64,000 nt of DNA from Boesenbergia rotunda (lineage: Eukaryota > Streptophyta > Magnoliopsida > Zingiberales > Zingiberaceae), in NCBI GenBank assembly GCA_024364735.1, contig JAGFNQ010001607.1, positions 248,001 to 312,000 on the forward strand, read 5' to 3'. A program made the translations under genes and the position numbers. The notes beneath the pieces were generated by a model that searched no databases, had not been told where the DNA came from, and was given only the letters and a program-made list of their open reading frames with translations. The first letter of the stretch is position 1; the number at the start of each line of letters is the position of its first letter. Below, one piece after another: positions 34,308 through 45,819 of this stretch.

Positions 34308-36302
34308 GTCCTGCAATAATCAGTCATTTTAGAAATCCAAAAGACATTCCAAATTCGACCAATATTGATCCAGAAGAATTTCTGAGCCTTCCCAATAAAT
34401 CATGTAACCCTAACTATGTGCCAGGGACAACAAGAAATTCCAGAGGTAACAGAAAAACAACTGTGCCGTCTATAGGGACGACAAGAAATTCTACCCAGCA
34501 AGTAGTTTGCACAACAGCAATTCAACCGAAACAACATTTCCCTCTGCAGCAATCTATGTTTGTTTCAGAAAATGTAATGCAACAAGAAGATAGTTAACAT
34601 GGTCAAAACAGTTCTTGGTGACATATTCACTGAATGCTTGGTAGAGTTTACAAAAAAATCAAAATGAAGAAAGTTCAACAGGTTCATCCTCTTTTGATCG
34701 TAGGAATCATGCAGACCTTCTGTCAGTAAAGCAAGATTTACAGGTGACTGGACAAGGTCATGGCAAATTGTTCAGCAGTGTAATGAAGCTTCTATTTCAG
34801 CTTCACATGGGTTCGATGCAAGAAAATCATCAGACATCAGTAACCTAAATAGCTTGCTCCAGCATCATGACTACCCACATCATGCCCTGGACCATGACGA
34901 TTGGACGATCCAACTTTCTGTTGGATATCTTAGATATCACGTGAATGGAAAGGGAGGTGGAGAGATTTTAGTCCCACATTGAAACTTTCTAGTGAGTAGA
35001 AAGTGAGGAAGAGAATAAAGGACTCCCTTTTGAGTGGGGCTTTAGTTTCACATTGGGAATTTTAAGGTAAAATATTTGGTTTATATTGTATCACAAGCAT
35101 GATAGTTGTGAACCAATGCTAGGGGAGAGACTTTCTCTCACGCGTGGGTGCGCAGGGAGGTGCAAATCCAGAGCCCGAATTTGTACTGAACCAAGTGAAC
35201 TGCGCTTCGCAGGCCCCAGCAAATTCCTGTTTGGTCGTGAGACGCCCGACTACTGCTCAAGAGTTCGACTTGGGAGCTCGGGAGACACAGCTCGGGTCGG
35301 GTGTTATCACTCGGCCACTCGGGAATTCCGCTCGGGAGCTCCGAATTTCCTCCAACACTTTCTTGCCTTAAATCCTTTGTAGGATCATCAAAGACACCAG
35401 AGTTTCCTTATATGAACATTAAGTCAGATTCTTATATCTCTTCTACTGGAAATGGTGCAACTTGCTCTAGAGATGTTTCTGTGTTTGAGCCCATTGAGAC
35501 ATTTCAGCTTCCATGTATTTCAGATTCACAGAACCCACAGCACTTCGCAGCTGATATTCAAGAATATTTAGGCAATCAATTGAGCACAATCGGCGATGAG
35601 CTGGTTGTCCAAGGCATTCTTTCGTCGGAGGTTCAAGAGAGTGCAGTATCATGCACGGTATATCCAATTCGTGCAAGATTATGGACTTGTCTGAGGAGCG
35701 CAACAACCAGAGCAATGCAATTAGCAATCCTCATCTTACCAACAGAACTGTGGACATCAGTCATGTATCAAATATGACCATAGAAGGGCTGAGTAACTTG
35801 TGGTCTTCCGAGTTTCATATTCCTTCAATGATGCCCCTCTGCAATTTCACTTCGAATCATGAAACACTATAGCAGATTACTGCATCAAGAATGATCGATT
35901 CAGCATTCTCTCTACAAGGCATCCCTGACAGTTCGGTAGCAAACAATTACAGCTTGTATCCAGGTTCTAGGAAACAAACATGCCGACAACATTTGAGGAC
36001 ATACTAAGGCGAAATGCTTATTTTAATTCTAGAACTACTACTAAATTCACAATGTACTTTTATTGTTCTTACATGTTATTTCATCTTTGCTGAACTGCTT
36101 CAGAAACTAGGATCTGTTGGAAGGTCAATCGACGTGATGCGTTTCAACAATTACCATGAGTTGAGATTGGTCATATCGTGAATGTTTGGATTAGAGGGAT
36201 AACTGGATGATCCATGGAGTTCCGAATGGAAGCTTGTTTATGTGGTTTATGAAAATGATGTTCTTTTGGTTGGAGATGATCCATGCGAGTACGCACTCTT
36301 CA
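34308..36302 (+). pseudogene. ARF5/MONOPTEROS-like auxin response factor, middle and PB1 regions, broken
   Basis: Translated pieces match the middle region and C-terminal PB1 (Aux/IAA) domain of ARF5-type auxin response factors. The middle part includes HFPLQQSMFVSENVMQQ (about 34540-34590) and FEPIETFQLPCISDSQ. From about 35650, after a +1 frame change, it reads HGISNSCKIMDLSEE. The PB1 part reads QKLGSVGRSIDVMRFNNYHEL, then MFGLEG, LDDPWSSEWKLVYV and NDVLLVGDDP at 36100-36302. Two in-frame stops (TGA and TAA where Cys and Gln are expected) flank MFGLEG, another stop replaces the TYTK motif, and a solo LTR sits inside. The B3 DNA-binding half is absent. It cannot make an ARF protein. Confidence 0.85.
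34919..35357. mobile_element. Solo LTR (439 bp) in the ARF-like pseudogene
   Basis: Starts TGTTGGATAT and ends CCTCCAACA, with a perfect 5-bp CTTTC duplication on each side (34914-34918 and 35358-35362). The 3' half is GC-rich and yields spurious open frames. No internal domain is present. Confidence 0.92.
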
Positions 36303-36595
36303 ATCTTGCTAACTCGTTCAATTTTTCATACCTGCTGGTGTCTAAAAAGAAAATTAGCTAACGAAGCCACTGCACAAAGCATTAGCTATTGCTGAATATT
36401 ACTTCATTTTATCTGGTATGCGAAAATCCTACCTAAATTAGAAACAAGCATCCCAGAATGCACATAAGATACCGATCCTAGAATATCTACTGGTGTTTTT
36501 GATTGATAAAGCATGGAGTTTGTTGTTAAGTTTTGTCATAAAATAATCATCTATAAGAGGTTTTATTTAATGATACATGTGATTTCTTTGGACTT
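36303..36595. other. 3' flank of the ARF-like pseudogene
   Basis: May contain decayed remains of the last ARF exon, but I could not read any convincingly. Confidence 0.4.
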
Positions 36596-37750
36596 AAAAA
36601 TATCCATTGATCCGGTCGGGAGTTGTGATCCGGTCGGAAGTTAAGCCGACCCGATAAGAATCCCGGTCGGGCAAAGGCGGTTGAGCGCACAAGGGGTCCA
36701 CCTAGCCTGATGGATGCACTCGAGGATACATGGATCTGGTTCGGTCGGCGATAGCCGCTCGAATATGCCCGGTCGGCTGAACCCGATCGAGAGGCTTCAG
36801 TCGGGCAGATAGAGAACACGCCTCCCGTTTGAAAAGGTGTAGGCGAGTTCCGAGCGGACCATCCTGGTCGAGCATTCCCGACCAGTCGAACCAATCACCA
36901 TGCCAAATAAAATCACTCACCCCCGCTTTGAATGATTCACGATCTGTATCCAGCTGTCTGGTCGGACATACTCGACCGCCCGATCGAACATACCTGGCTG
37001 GCCGGTCAGACTGGCTGGTACCAGGAATGACTGAACCCGCTCAGGCCACTAACTCACCTAAGAGCGGATTGACAACCGAGTGATAGAGCCTCGCCGAGTG
37101 ACCGCTCTAGGTCGGTCAGCCAATCCGTATGGAGTCATAGTCACCGCGCCTAGTAAGAAAAGCCAAGGTAACCCCACTGTTTCAGTTGTTTAATTATGAT
37201 CAGACTTTTAAGATCTTCCATATCCTCTCATTATCAGAAACAGACACCTATTATAATCATACCCCCAATGCACAAGATAGACTTTTTGGCGGCCCTGTCA
37301 GATCCTCGGGAAGACTAAGGCTGCCAAGAAATCGTGTCAGAAGATTGATTCTTAATGAGACAAGACAACCCGACAAGACAGGGGACCTCCTCTTCCCCTA
37401 TATAAGGCCCCTTGGGTGCTTCAAAAGTGGGATTCCGCTACTAAAATATTTCCTCTTCCTCCTCTGCTTCCTGTGTCCCCATTTTGGGTCCGACTCCGAC
37501 TCAACCCTGTCCTGTTAGCTTTTGATCCCGACCCCGACTCACATGCCACCGCAACTCGTCCATCTATCTGGGTCATCTCTGTCCGATCAAATTATCTAAA
37601 TAAGAGTCCTCTCCGCTTGTCGACAGGATCATCCACCTATATATGTTTGCAGGGAGTTCATCAGAACCACCCTTCGGACTTTATTATTAGGAATTCTTTT
37701 TCATCCACCTTGTATATTATATATTGTCATTTTTTTCCCGGTTTAAGGGA
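36596..37750. mobile_element. GC-rich gypsy-type LTR remnant with TATA box
   Basis: Repeated GGTCGG/CCGACC motifs, then a TATA-like CTATATAAGGCCCC near 37399-37412 and a CT-rich stretch, a layout typical of a gypsy LTR U3-R region. Ends and target duplication were not found. It resembles 2728-3811 in composition. Open frames inside are compositional. Confidence 0.5.
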
Positions 37751-38407
37751 TGCTTGTTAGTGAGATTCATGTATTGAGGCTTGAATGATGGACAAATTGT
37801 ATGGAATGGGGACTTGGTCATAATGTTGTTAAGCTTAAAGATCCATGCAATTATAGTTAGTGTGTTTAAGATGATCTTACACTTATTGCAAATGATTATC
37901 TTCCCGGGTTAACTAAATCTTCATTCGGTTTGTTACCCTCAAAGACTGAAACAAAAATAACAAAAGTAGTTCTTCGAGAGGCGTGCGGATTGAGTTTTTT
38001 TTGGAGGATTGGAATTGGTAACTGGTAAGGCAATTTTAAAATTCTTTTATTAGAATTTAAAATTTGAAAAGTTAAATAAGATAATTTAAAAATAATTTTT
38101 GACGCGTTTAAATTTAAGAGGTGAATGATGCAATATAAGAATTTTTATATTTGAACTAGTATAATACCCGTGCGATACACGATAATTTTACACAATTCAA
38201 ATAACATGTTTAGTGATAATATATATATATATGTCAATTTTTATTATTAAATAAAAAATTAAAATGAAAAGTAATTTTATTTCATCATGAATTCATGTCA
38301 ATATAATATATAATATTATTTTTTATAATATAAGATATTAATAGTGATTATAAGTTTTATAAGAGTGGTGGTTGTGGATGCGATGTAAAGTTTACTTTGC
38401 TTAGATA
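37751..38407. other. AT-rich intergenic DNA
   Basis: No gene recognised. A short (AT)n run lies at about 38218-38231. Confidence 0.5.
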
Positions 38408-38598
38408 GGGGTGCGTCAGGCCTGTGCTATAGTGCAACACACATGCCAAATAACCCGAGTAGCAAGCTACTGTGATGAGTCATCCCCCATATAAAAATTA
38501 ATTTAATATCAAAGTAGACCAATGACCAATATATCAGATATTAAACTAATAAGAACAGATATTACACTTGATCTTAGCTAAAAGGCCGAAAAAGGTAT
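38408..38598 (-). ncRNA. U2 spliceosomal snRNA gene copy, diverged
   Basis: Read on the minus strand the segment starts ATACC and follows plant U2: CGGCCTTTTAGCTAAGATCA, then AGTGTAATATCTGTTCTTAT, AGTTTAATATCTGATAT and a GCACCCC-type 3' end, about 191 nt against a usual ~196. Two functional sites deviate. The branch-point recognition core is GTAATA instead of GTAGTA, and the Sm-site region reads AATTTTTAT rather than the usual AUUUUUUG. The 3' stem-loops are only loosely conserved. It has its own promoter-like elements upstream, so it was copied as a gene and not by retroposition. It is probably a decaying or variant U2 copy. Confidence 0.82.
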
Positions 38599-38623
38599 GA
38601 GTTGTTTTATCGTTCTTTATCCA

Positions 38624-38675
38624 TTTTTATAATTGCTCTGTGTATAATTCGCCTTGGTAACTTCAGATATAGGAC
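38624..38675 (-). promoter_or_regulatory. Plant U-snRNA promoter: TATA box plus degenerate USE
   Basis: TATAAAAA occupies 38624-38631 (26-33 bases upstream of the U2 5' end). GTCCTATATC at 38666-38675 matches the plant upstream sequence element RTCCCACATCG except for two C-to-T changes and a change at the 3' end. The 34-base gap between the two fits the Pol II-type spacing of plant snRNA promoters. Confidence 0.7.
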
Positions 38676-40053
38676 TATCATTTTTCTTACATCCACTCAA
38701 GGGAAGCTAAATGTCTATATTTTATTAAAATTAAATTAAATTTATTTTTTATGTATTTTACTGTAATCATTATAACTTATTTAAAATTTTAATTTTGGAA
38801 AATTTAAAATACAATTTCAAATTAAAATTTGAAATTATCTTTTTTTGAATTTGATAAATTATTTTTTAAAATTTTAATTTTGGATTAAAATCTGAATTTT
38901 TCTTTTTAGGATGTGTAATTATACATTTTCTTTTGAATTTGTATTTTACAATTATTTATTTAGAAAATTTATATTCAATTTAAAAAAAGGGACAAGTCTA
39001 AAATTTATTATTATTAATTAAAAAAATTTTATTTAGAAAATTTATATTCGATTTAGGTGGAAACCTTAAGCATACAAAATTGTATTTTATAGATATTAAT
39101 TCGATTAAGGCGGAAATCTTAAGCTCCCTGTGAATGCCACGTATGTATATAAAATTGTGTTTTATAGATACTAATAGATAGATAAATAGATAGATAGATA
39201 GGTAGATTATGATCTAATTTTTTTGTGATTTCTTGGAAGTGACTGATTTTTAAGGAAGTTATTGTGAAAAATGAAATATAAATAAAGTAAGAGTTTGAAT
39301 TCTAGAGTTTAGTTTTATTTATATTAAATTTGTAGAAATTGTGTAAATGGTATTTTTTTATTTATCTATTTATTTTTTGGTTAATTGGAGAAAACTTCCC
39401 AATCCTAAATTGACCTTTGCATACATTCCCCACTTGATAAATTCTTTGCACTCACTCCTTGATGGATTGAGTATAAAAGAGTGAAAACTCAGTATACATT
39501 CTAAAGATTTAAGTATAAATTGTTTGAGATTTAGTACTAATTTAAGAATTTTGGGTACAAACTTTCGGTGATCCCTTATGTGAAAATTTTGATGTGGTGA
39601 GTATAAAAGAGTGAAAACTCAGCATACATTATAAAGATTTGAGTATAAATTTTTTGAAATTGAGTACTAATTTAAGAAATTTCAGTGACCCCTCAATTTT
39701 AAGAAATGTATATTCAAAATTTTTCAAATAATACTTAAATTTCTTAAATTAGTACTCAATCTCACACCATTTATACTCAAATCTTTACGATTTATACTGA
39801 ATTTTTACTCTTTATACTGATAAAAAAATAACAAATAAAATTGTCTTTTCAATCCCATCAGTGCATGTAAAAAAATTTTCAATTAAGGAATGCATACAAA
39901 GCCCAATTTAATATTGGGAGTTCTTTCAAATTTTCCCTTTATTTTTCTACCTCAATTTATTTAGTCCGTGTCCCCCGCCCCCCTCGTTGTAACGCACGGC
40001 TCGAGCTCAGCTAACAAGGTTAGGCCGTGAACACGCAAATCAGCGAGCAGGAG
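38676..40053. other. AT-rich intergenic DNA upstream of the TLDc gene
   Basis: Contains a (GATA)n-like run near 39170-39200. A ~75-bp motif with AGTATAAAAGAGTGAAAACTCAG is repeated near 39470 and 39600 and appears inverted near 39760-39810. No gene is supported. Confidence 0.5.
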
Positions 40054-43000
40054 ATGGGCGCTTCGTCGTCCGCCGATCACGGCGAAATCGAGCAGCGCCG
40101 CCGGCAGGAAGAGGAGGAAGCCTCCGCCGGCTCCACTGGCTTCCTCCCCGTCCTTCGTTCCGCCTTTCCCAACCTCGCCCCACCCGGCTCCTCCACCCTC
40201 CCCCTCTCTTCCCTCCAGGTACTGCTACTGCTACCGCTACCGATCTAATCTTACCCGTCTATCCTCGTCCGTTTACCCTTTATTCTACTGTTCTAGGCGG
40301 CGCTCTCCCTGGACGCCCCTACGCTTGCGTCTGAGTCGAACCCCGTGCCGGATCACTTCCACATCATCTTGACCAACCTCGGCAAGACACTGGCCTCCCT
40401 CTTCTTCCCCAAGGGCGACGACGGGGAAATCGACTGGATTGGCTTCTTAATAGGCTACAATCGGTGCTGCGCGAGGATGCCTGTTTCGCAATCCGTCAAC
40501 TTGCTGTACAGATTGTACGCTGCCCTGTGCCGGGAAGCCGGCGCGCTTAGTGGCTTGGAGTTCGATCATGATTCAGATGAGAACGACAAGGTCGGTGGGA
40601 GTCTTCTGCCTGGAGAATTGCTCGTGCTTCTTTGGATTTGTTGGGTGATGGGGCATTCTTCGAGGATAGCGAAGATGCCCAAAGGGGGGAAGGATCCATT
40701 AGTGCTGCCTGACGTGAGCCATCTATTGTTGTCGGCGTTTGTGTCATGCGGTGTGATTACGGAGGATGAGAGCATATGGCGATGCGATGATGCCGGTATT
40801 GATAAAGGGGTTTCTGCCCAGAAGCTTCAGACGTGGGTCTTGACTACTGTGCCGGGCTTAGCGAATTGCCTTGCGGGATATGTGCAGGAGAGGATCCGAG
40901 GTTTCTCCACTTCAGCGGTATGCAAATTATCAGCTTTTGAATGTCTTCGGCTGAATACAATTACTATTTTCTGTGTGACTTCTTCAGTGATAGAGAATAT
41001 GCAATGTATTTGTCAAAATGGATAATCTGGCACCAATCTAGTGCCTGGGATACCTTTAGGTATTCCACGACAACAACTCTCAATTTAAGAGAAAAAAAGG
41101 AGGAAATATGTTGCTTTAAGCTAATGGCTGGAATTTGTTGTGGATGTGGGGTAATTATGATGTTAGTGAAATTTAATGCATAATTACTTAGGAAGTGGGG
41201 AAGCTAGATTGTTGTAGTTGACAACTGCTGCAATGATTGTCAATCAGATACGACTGATGATTATTTTATTATAATCACTCCTTCAGGTTCAGAGAAGCCT
41301 AACCGGACAAGGTCTAATATATGTGGAATATTCGTACTGCTTGAATTGTGTCTCCTTTGATTTGTACAATTGCAATTCCTAGCATCTTAAATTATCTATC
41401 CTGTAAATTAGACAATCAGAATTTAGTAGTTTAGTTTTCCCCTTTGATTTGGGGCATCCGTAATTTACTGCTATAATTTAAATTATATCTTTGATAAGGA
41501 TTTGCAGAATCAGAAATGTGAAATTGTTGGGAATCAATTAATAGGCTTGTTTGGGAGAATAAACACCCAGAAGTTATATATTCCGGATAATTTACTCTGT
41601 AAACCCTGGAGTCAATATCTTGCATATTTCTAGATTATTTTTTAATGGCATGACATTTGTCGAACTTCAGTTCTTGCTTATCTTCTATGGTCGATTACCT
41701 TTGATTTCATTGATATTACTGAACCTTGCTGTTAATTGGATGACTGTTGGTTAGGCATTGGATTTATGGATCATTATATTACTAAACCACATGCTTTGCT
41801 TAATCTTTTTGAGTAACTACCACGCACTACCTACTTTCATGCTTGTTTGACTACTTCAACTAGATTTCAAGGGCCGAATTCCTATTGATAAAATGAGGAA
41901 CTCTGGGGGAAATCTGTTGCCTTACCTAAGTTCTATATTGACAGGAGAGTGTGAGTTCCTCTGATTTAGTATCTGATGAGAATTATAATGGTGATGTTCA
42001 TGATGCATTCCTCTTGACTCGAGGAAGGGCTTGGGCTGTATCCCTTACACTGAGAGAAAAATTATGTGACGAACTTTCTTCCTTTCAAGTAAACTCATGG
42101 GATCTTCTATATAGGTTTGTCATAATTGCCATATGTTTTTGTTGATTTTATATCACTAATTCAGTTTTTCTGAATAGTTTTAGCAGTTTTTCATAATCTC
42201 TTCAATTTATTTCTTATTATTTTTCCCAGGTGCTAATTTCCTTTTTTTTTGTTTTATTGTTTGTTGGATTACTCTCAATTATCTTTTCTTTTGTTTCAAA
42301 ACTCAAAAAATTTCATATATGCTAATCTATTTGAATTGTTTAAGTCAATGGTACTCGACTACTGAGGAGTTCAATGCATTGTCTAAATGTTTGAGTCAGC
42401 TTTATCGAGGTTGTCTATTCTCTTGTTTATTATTCTCTTATGCTGTGGGCCATCATCTTGTGCTATTTTGAACAAATATTCTCATTGTTTCTGCCAAATG
42501 ACTATGGAACAATGTACTGCATAAAATCCAAAGCTAAAGAAATAAAAAAACATAACAACCTTACACACCATCTTGCAGTTTATACAAGGAGAATAAAAAG
42601 TGACTCACTCACGGAACTTTTTCTCACACATTATCAAAATGGAATGAAAAACCTTAGTGAGACATTTTTTAGATTAGAAGTTAGATGCCCATGAAAACTA
42701 GCTGAATCAATTCCAGATAAACACTGATTCAAGATGGAACTTCTAACAGAAGTGGTATCAATGGATTAGTCACTCGCTGCACCTATTCTACCATCCTCTA
42801 TACTTAATAATCAACTCTATAAAGCTAAAGATTTGCTCAAATCACCTTTCTAAAATTGTCCAGAATTAATCAGCTCAATTAGAAACAACAGAGGTAATGT
42901 CAAGTTGATCACTTTTCAAATCTTTTGAAGCTCAACTGGTACTTGTTATGGTGATACAAACCTCTCCGCCACTAAGACACATCTGAGTAAGAAAATCTAC

Positions 43001-44530
43001 AGTCTGATTTGCCAAAACCAAGATATTTTCATAACAGGCCTTGGACTTGCTACATTCAAGCTTCATCTTGTTTTCCCAAAACAGCATTCATAATTCTTTA
43101 GTAAACCTCCCAAAATTTTTCCATTTTGATTTTTTGTTTAAAAAATGATTGCCAATATCGAATAACTCCGCACATGGAGTTTCATATATATCCTCTGCCA
43201 ATTGATTTGAAGATAGCAATGTTGCTTTTAATTCATAGATATATATACGCATTGACATCCTTGCTATACCATCTCTTAATGATGCATTGGTGTTTAGTGG
43301 GACCTAGTTCTCCTAAGGCGGTGTCCAACTGATGCACATGTAGGTGGAGTTGAAGTTAAATTATGCAGTAATCCTAGATTTCCAGCAAACAAATATTGTC
43401 GTTGTTATGACATTATAAGGTTTGATAGTTTATTAATATAGAAACCTAAGTACCTAATTTTGTTTCTAAGTGGTTTCTACAGAATTTGTTCAGAAAAAAT
43501 TACCCTCTTTTAGTAAAATGTTATTTTGTATTCTTATGCATTTCATTGAACCTAATATTTGTTTGAGAAAATGTACTCCATGGTTTTATTTTTTAAATTT
43601 CAGGTCTTCAATTCATGGGAAAGGGTTGAGTAGGTTTTGGTCTAACGTTGAGGGTTACAACGGTTCGCTTTTTGTTTTGGTCTCTGCTAGTTCAGTAGAT
43701 TCTACTGAACATAACAATCCTAGAAGATGGATAATTGGAATATCTACTGCACAGGGGTTCGAGAATAAAGATTCATTTTTTGGCAGCTCCGGAAATCTTT
43801 ATGCAATAAGCCCAGTCTTTCGTGTCTTTCCTCCCTCTGGTACGTTGGATTCGTTCTATTATATATATGCATGTCTCACTAAGGCAAACAATCTAATATT
43901 TATTGAGCAGGGAAGGAAAAGAATTTCTTATACTGCCACCTGCGTCCTACTATAAGGGTCTATGAGCCAAACCCAAAACCTGTTGGCTTGGCATTTGGGG
44001 GATCCATCGGCAACGAGAGGATATGTATAGATGAAGATTTTGCTCAAGTCACAGTGCGCCATCACGCAATAGATAAAACTTATCAACATGGCTCTCTTAT
44101 TCCTAACCAGGTTAAGTTGGAAATCTGGTTCTATTAAATTGGAACCCTATGTCGGTAACTTTCGAGGATGCCGTTAAGACCACACTAATTAGTTAATCTT
44201 TCATATCTTTTCTGCCACAGGGTTTCTTACCAGTTGAAGCTTCCGTCTTAGAGGTTGAAGTATGGGGTTTTGGTGGAAAAGCAGCTAAAGAAAAGCAGGA
44301 TGCCTACAAGAACCGTGAGAATCTTTTCTCCGAACAGCGACGAAAGGTTGAGCATTGCATCACTTCTACTTGCGTCAACCGAGAAGATAAAAAAACTCAA
44401 CTAAACAACCATGTTTGGCATCTTAATGCAGGTTGATCTGAAAACTTTTGCGAATTGGGAAGACTCCCCGGAGAAGATGATGATGGAAATGGTATCTGAT
44501 CCTAATAAAGTTCGACGGGAAGATCGCTAA
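40054..44530 (+). CDS. TLDc-domain protein (plant TLD-domain nucleolar-protein type), seven exons
   Basis: Exons 40054-40218, 40297-40917, 41945-42114, 43604-43839, 43911-44110, 44221-44346 and 44432-44530 join in frame through GT-AG introns to give 538 residues. The N-terminal part (about 1-260) resembles the plant-specific half of these proteins. The TLDc domain covers about 315-490 (LLYRSSIHGKGLSRFW, RRWIIGISTAQGFENKD, FFGSSGNLYAISPVF, GLAFGGSIGNERICID, VLEVEVWGFGG). The tail is charged and contains the stretch FANWEDSPEKMMMEM. TLDc proteins are linked to oxidative-stress protection and, in animals, V-ATPase regulation; plant roles are less defined. The ATG at 40054 is the first in frame. 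No lesion was seen. Confidence 0.93.
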
Positions 44531-45637
44531 AAACAAACAAACTTGGCCTTTTGCTAATAAAGTTCGATCCTCCTACCAACTTGTTACTAATACATACTGG
44601 TCATACGGTGAGGTGTGCATCTCATTGATGTAAATGAGTGTTAATATATCGGCATGAGGTTTGCTATATAAATGTCATCTCCCTATTGAAAATAAGTTTC
44701 AACTTTCAACCCAGGTCACTGTAATGTATGGGTGGACTCGCACAAAGTGACTTTTTAGTGAGTTTTTTTTTTCGGACCTAAAAATGGTGTGTGAATGTGC
44801 AATTTTTCATAATTAAATTTATGCAATAGTGAGTCTTATGTTATGTTCTTAAATATTCATTTAGGTTGACTGCTTTGGATACAATGACATAATATGAAGA
44901 TAATTTTCATAAAGTTAAAATATATTTTTCATAAACTATCAAGACATTTAGATATCAAGAAGATTTTTTTTTAAAAAAAATAATACTGTTTTGCAAGAGT
45001 AATTTTTTTTATTTATTATTTTAAAATAACTTATATTTTTATTTATTATATGGTGAAAATAAAAGAAAGAAAATTAAAATGCTCTTCATTTTTTATTCCA
45101 AGTGAAAGGGTATTCATATCAACTGCAGTTGGTAAGTGAATCAAGAGCAGTTGGCAGGTGAATCAAGAGAAAAGTCAGTAGATGAATCAAAAGACAAGTA
45201 AACCTCTTTTAAAAGGATTACATAATTTTAAATATTAAATTACGAGCGAGATATTTTTTTAATAATTTATAAAAGATGGGGTTTTTTTTTTCTGCAAAAA
45301 TAGAACTACGTCAGTTTCTAATATGCGGATCCGTATCCGGATCCGAATCCGCATTTTATCCGAAATCAGAGGAATGACCTGGATCCTGTCCGATAATCCT
45401 TCCGAATTAGCCTTGGAATTTAGCCATCACAGCCATAAACGGTCTATTAAGCATCTTATATCAACCGTTTGATCATATTTTCAAGAAATCACACTGGAAG
45501 AGGATCCCGATCGTGTCGATCCAATAGAAACCTGCCTCCCGTACTCAATGATGCCATTTAAACGGAAATCCCTAGAAAAAAATAGAATTAATTCAAAGAT
45601 TAATAATCATTGAAAGGGCAGCCAGGTAGAAATTCCA
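44531..45637. other. Intergenic DNA between TLDc and CCCH genes
   Basis: AT-rich. A short imperfect tandem repeat of a CAGTTGG...GTGAATCAAGAG unit lies at about 45124-45200, and a 32-bp near-palindrome at 45323-45354. No gene is supported. Confidence 0.55.
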
Positions 45638-45673
45638 GCGACGCAAAACGGGAGCCGACTCGCCTGTCTTCAT

Positions 45674-45681
45674 TAGGGTTT
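45674..45681 (+). promoter_or_regulatory. Telo-box (TAGGGTTT) upstream of the CCCH gene
   Basis: Located about 140 bases upstream of the start codon, in the region duplicated at 28.1 kb. The reverse complement is AAACCCTA. Confidence 0.6.
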
Positions 45682-45819
45682 CGTGCTTCCCATTCTAACC
45701 CCGAATCGCTTTGTAAAAGAGATCGTTTCGCAGATCCCCCTTTTTCTTCATCCGCCACTGAATCGTTGCGTTCCTCGGATCGGTCGGTTACTCGTTTAAC
45801 GTTTTTCGGATTGTGTTGC

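Noticed and set aside
35086..35382. 98-residue Arg/Ser-rich open frame
   Set aside because: It lies in the GC-rich half of a solo LTR with a perfect target duplication.
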